In this document: positions 61,418 to 64,000 of the stretch, one piece after another
How positions within the stretch are numbered: position 1 is the first letter of the stretch
Layout of the letters: every line of letters starts with the position of its first letter
From: Oceanobacillus indicireducens
GTDB taxonomy: Bacteria > Bacillota > Bacilli > Bacillales > Amphibacillaceae
NCBI RefSeq assembly: GCF_014647195.1
Contig: NZ_BMOS01000015.1
Span: 15,397-79,396, forward strand
DNA length: 64,000 nt
Direction of reading: 5' to 3'
Translations under genes and position numbers: made by a program
The notes under the pieces: generated by a model
Told to the model about the DNA's origin: nothing
What the model saw: only the letters and a program-made list of their open reading frames with translations
The model's database searches: none

Positions 61418-64000
61418 ATGGCATTAAAGAATCAAATCTCACAAAAGGCCTTTTTTGTCTTGCTCTTAACCGCCGTATTGATATTGGTTTTTGGGAATAT
61501 CACAGAGGCAAATTCTACTGTAGATGAAGAGGGGGAATTGGAAGTAGGGGATGTCAATGTTGTCCCATTACAAATAACGGGACCAGCTGAAGATCGATTA
61601 AATCTCATTATCTTTGGAGATGGATATACAGCTGAAGAAATGGACAAGTACCGGGAACATGTCGACAGAAACCAAAATGTCCAGTGGAGTGTTGAGCCGT
61701 TCCGCAGTTATCGAAATTATTTCAACGTTTATATGGTTGAAACGCCATCTAAAGATTCTGGAATTAGTTGTGATCCAGAGGATGGGAATGAGCGCAGAGA
61801 TACTGTATTCAATTTGCAATATGCAAATCAGTGTCCGGCAGATGATCTTGCACGAGGGGTAACTTTTGGAAGTGGTGGAGCCCAAGCTAGAAATGAAATT
61901 ATGCAGGACTATGTTGCACCATTACTTGAAATCCCTGCGAATAGTCAGAATGTGCAAACTCTAACGCTTGGCAACACCGACACGTATGGCGGGATTGGCG
62001 GTACTCATGCAACAACAACTGGTGGTAGCCCACAAGGTCCCCTTGTTTCATTGCATGAATTAGGACATTCGTTAGGGGACATTGCCGATGAGTACCCTTA
62101 CTATGACCGTGGTGTTCCGGGAGAAGCGCATCCTGATCAAGAACCAAATTCTTTTCATCATACACGCATGACATCTGAAGAAATGATGGAGAATCAAGCT
62201 AAGTGGTGGCGGTGGCTTGGTGAAGAAAGTGAAGCTGGTGGAATTATAAGAGCGGCTGATCCAGATGGATACGAAAGTGGCCAGTATTATAATTCAAATG
62301 TATGGCGTCCTAGTCAACATTCTATGATGAGACATACTGGATTTTATTTTGATCAAATAGCAAGAGAGCAAATGACACAACGCATTACAGGAATGCGTAA
62401 TACAGGACAGATGCCATTAACATCGACACCCCAAGGGGAAATCGGTGCAGACGAAGTACTTGCTGTTAATACGATTTATCCAAGATTTCATTTAATAGAG
62501 GTTACATGGGAAATCAATGGTGAAGTCGTTTCTGATACAAATGATTCCCGTCATCTAGAACTAAGCAAGTTAGATGTACAAGTAGGTGATACCGTCAAGG
62601 CAATCGTTCAAGATAAGACAGAATTTGTCAGGCATCCTAACTATTTAGATGGACCTCGAATGACGCAAATACGTGAATGGACGATTGGTGAACCACAAGA
62701 ACTGACTGAAGTGGATATCGCATTTACCAATCATTCTGCAACAGCCTATGCTCTTGCATTTAATGAAATCGCATTTGTTGAAACACCTAATCCAACCGAT
62801 CGTATATTGAACGTAACTTGGCAACTAAATGGCAATGTTATAGAAGATGCTGAAAATAGCCGTTTCCTTGACCTAAGCAAAATTAGTTTACCAGCAGGGG
62901 CTTCTGAATTAAGTGCAACTGTTACAGATCCAAATAATCCTGATTCAGCCCTTGAAACGGTTTCTTGGACAGTCGACAATGGTCTACCAACAGCCCCTAA
63001 GGAGTTGTCGGAAGCGGTAGCTACATTATCAGGTGGAATAGAGCATTATGTTTATTTCAATGAGTTTGAAATGAAACTTAATCCTGAAGATGACCAGCCG
63101 GGATATGTTGTTGGCGAGCTTCGTTTAAATAAGGATGGTTGGTATAACTATTACGGATTCCCCGATCAACCAGAAGGAACACCGTTTAAGTTCTCTCATT
63201 CCGGAACAGATGTTAAAGAATTAACGTACGGAAACCTTGGAACTGGGGGACTTTCAATTGTAACCTTTGAAAGAACATTTACTGAAGAGGATCGGGGCGG
63301 TAAATTTATTCCTGGCTTCAATACCCACCTTATCGAACATCGGGCAATTGATGCTACTGGGAATATTGGAAACGCAGAAGAGTTTAAAGCTACTGTCATA
63401 CCAGGAGAAAAACTAACATGTTCGCATTCTGTAACAGAAGATTACGAGGGAGATCTAGTCGTTACGGAAGGACAAATATGTCTGGAAAATATAGAAGTAT
63501 TTGGGGATGTCATCATTGAAAATGGAGCTTCGATACTAATTTCCAATAGTACAATTAATGGGGATATTAAATCAGAAAAAGCCGAATCCATCCAGTTAAT
63601 TGAATCAGTAGTCAATGGACAATCGTATATCTTTGAAACTACGAAAGATACGACATTAGTAGCGAACACTTTCAATGGTTGGTTAATACTCAATAAGAAC
63701 AATCAATTATCTGCTAATGAGCAGTACGGTGACTATGGACCAGTGTTAGTAGGCAATTCAATCAATGGTGTACTAGGGTGTTATGGCAATAGCTCTAGTA
63801 TCACAGATTTCGGTGCTCCGAACAGCCTGTCACTCTTTAATATTGGCGATTGTTCCGATGCTGATATAAGCGGCGCAACAATCAAGCAATATGTGGAACA
63901 ATTTGATGAGCTTGGAACCTTTGAAACAGAAGTTACAAAACGGTCCTTAATTTCCCACTTGACGTCTATAGAAACATTTGAACAAAGTGGTGCTTATGAC
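61418..64000 (+). CDS. Secreted M64 (IgA-protease-like) metalloprotease with FIMAH-like end, truncated by window
   Basis: 861 codons from ATG 61418 (AAAGAAAGGG ahead), open to the window edge. Signal peptide to about residue 31. M64 catalytic domain: DRLNLIIFGDGYTAEEM near residue 50 and zinc motif H213-ELGH-SLGDIADEY. Two Ig-like segments follow (VEVTWEINGEVV-like and ILNVTWQLNG), then a stretch of short beta repeats (about 670-800: DLVVTEGQICLENIEVFGD, GASILISNSTINGD, TLVANTFNGWLILN, GPVLVGNSINGVLG) that looks like a right-handed beta-helix. The visible end TKRSLISHLTSIETFEQSG is the start of the same helical module as in its neighbours. Confidence 0.85.
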   Translation, partial: MALKNQISQKAFFVLLLTAVLILVFGNITEANSTVDEEGELEVGDVNVVPLQITGPAEDRLNLIIFGDGYTAEEMDKYREHVDRNQNVQWSVEPFRSYRNYFNVYMVETPSKDSGISCDPEDGNERRDTVFNLQYANQCPADDLARGVTFGSGGAQARNEIMQDYVAPLLEIPANSQNVQTLTLGNTDTYGGIGGTHATTTGGSPQGPLVSLHELGHSLGDIADEYPYYDRGVPGEAHPDQEPNSFHHTRMTSEEMMENQAKWWRWLGEESEAGGIIRAADPDGYESGQYYNSNVWRPSQHSMMRHTGFYFDQIAREQMTQRITGMRNTGQMPLTSTPQGEIGADEVLAVNTIYPRFHLIEVTWEINGEVVSDTNDSRHLELSKLDVQVGDTVKAIVQDKTEFVRHPNYLDGPRMTQIREWTIGEPQELTEVDIAFTNHSATAYALAFNEIAFVETPNPTDRILNVTWQLNGNVIEDAENSRFLDLSKISLPAGASELSATVTDPNNPDSALETVSWTVDNGLPTAPKELSEAVATLSGGIEHYVYFNEFEMKLNPEDDQPGYVVGELRLNKDGWYNYYGFPDQPEGTPFKFSHSGTDVKELTYGNLGTGGLSIVTFERTFTEEDRGGKFIPGFNTHLIEHRAIDATGNIGNAEEFKATVIPGEKLTCSHSVTEDYEGDLVVTEGQICLENIEVFGDVIIENGASILISNSTINGDIKSEKAESIQLIESVVNGQSYIFETTKDTTLVANTFNGWLILNKNNQLSANEQYGDYGPVLVGNSINGVLGCYGNSSSITDFGAPNSLSLFNIGDCSDADISGATIKQYVEQFDELGTFETEVTKRSLISHLTSIETFEQSGAYD

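Overview
The window is AT-rich DNA from a low-GC Gram-positive bacterium, most likely a Bacillaceae member of the Oceanobacillus/Virgibacillus type. The grounds are strong AGGAGG-like ribosome binding sites, T-tract hairpin terminators, PTS and iol gene organisation, a TasA/SipW matrix locus, SSS sodium symporters and secreted proteases with a C-terminal helical repeat. I see no rRNA, tRNA or CRISPR array. No search was run, so all names rest on reading motifs and gene order.

Layout. (1) 1-6.8 kb: an island that looks built for D-amino acids. An RpiR regulator, a YhdT-like small protein and a partial SSS symporter lie on the minus strand; an M20 hydrolase, a GNAT acyltransferase, an N-acylamino acid racemase and D-serine dehydratase lie on the plus strand. 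(2) 7.6-11.3 kb: a BglG-type PTS regulator, IIB and UlaA-type IIC with no free-standing IIA. (3) 11.8-19.4 kb: an iron/hexose-phosphate type ABC importer (two lipoproteins, fused permease, ATPase) followed by three phosphatase-family genes (PHP, HAD, inositol monophosphatase). (4) 20.3-24.1 kb: a maltose-type operon (RpiR regulator, PTS IICB, GH4 6-phospho-alpha-glucosidase). (5) 24.2-25.4 kb: gene and IS30 remnants. (6) 25.5-33.5 kb: a second module of the same kind as (3): LacI regulator behind a strong promoter and three abutting palindromes, HAD phosphatase, lipoprotein, TIM-barrel protein, permease, ATPase, then MgtC. (7) 33.6-34.7 kb: IS66 and aldose-epimerase remnants. (8) 34.7-47.5 kb: a myo-inositol catabolic cluster on the minus strand (iolR, a tautomerase with an apparent ATA start, iolA, B, C, D, E, J, G) plus an SSS symporter, a second inositol-type dehydrogenase and a dead MFS transporter. 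(9) 47.7-50.5 kb: lactose-type IIA/IIB with a DeoR regulator, a short IS30 remnant and a decayed fructose-type PTS. (10) 50.8-64 kb: a sigma factor divergent from a secretion/matrix locus: TasA/camelysin-like protein, M6 protease, TapA-like acidic protein, SipW signal peptidase, S15 peptidase, a second M6 protease and an M64 protease cut by the window end.

The most interesting part is region 10: four secreted hydrolases of three unrelated folds carry the same roughly 80-residue C-terminal helical module (FIMAH-like) and sit around a TasA/SipW fibre system, suggesting enzymes docked in a matrix. Second is the pair of ABC importer plus HAD-phosphatase modules (regions 3 and 6), which fits import and intracellular dephosphorylation of organic phosphates. 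The window also shows much decay (two deleted IS30 copies, two aldose-epimerase remnants, a broken fructose PTS, a broken MFS transporter), so sugar-transport genes are turning over here.
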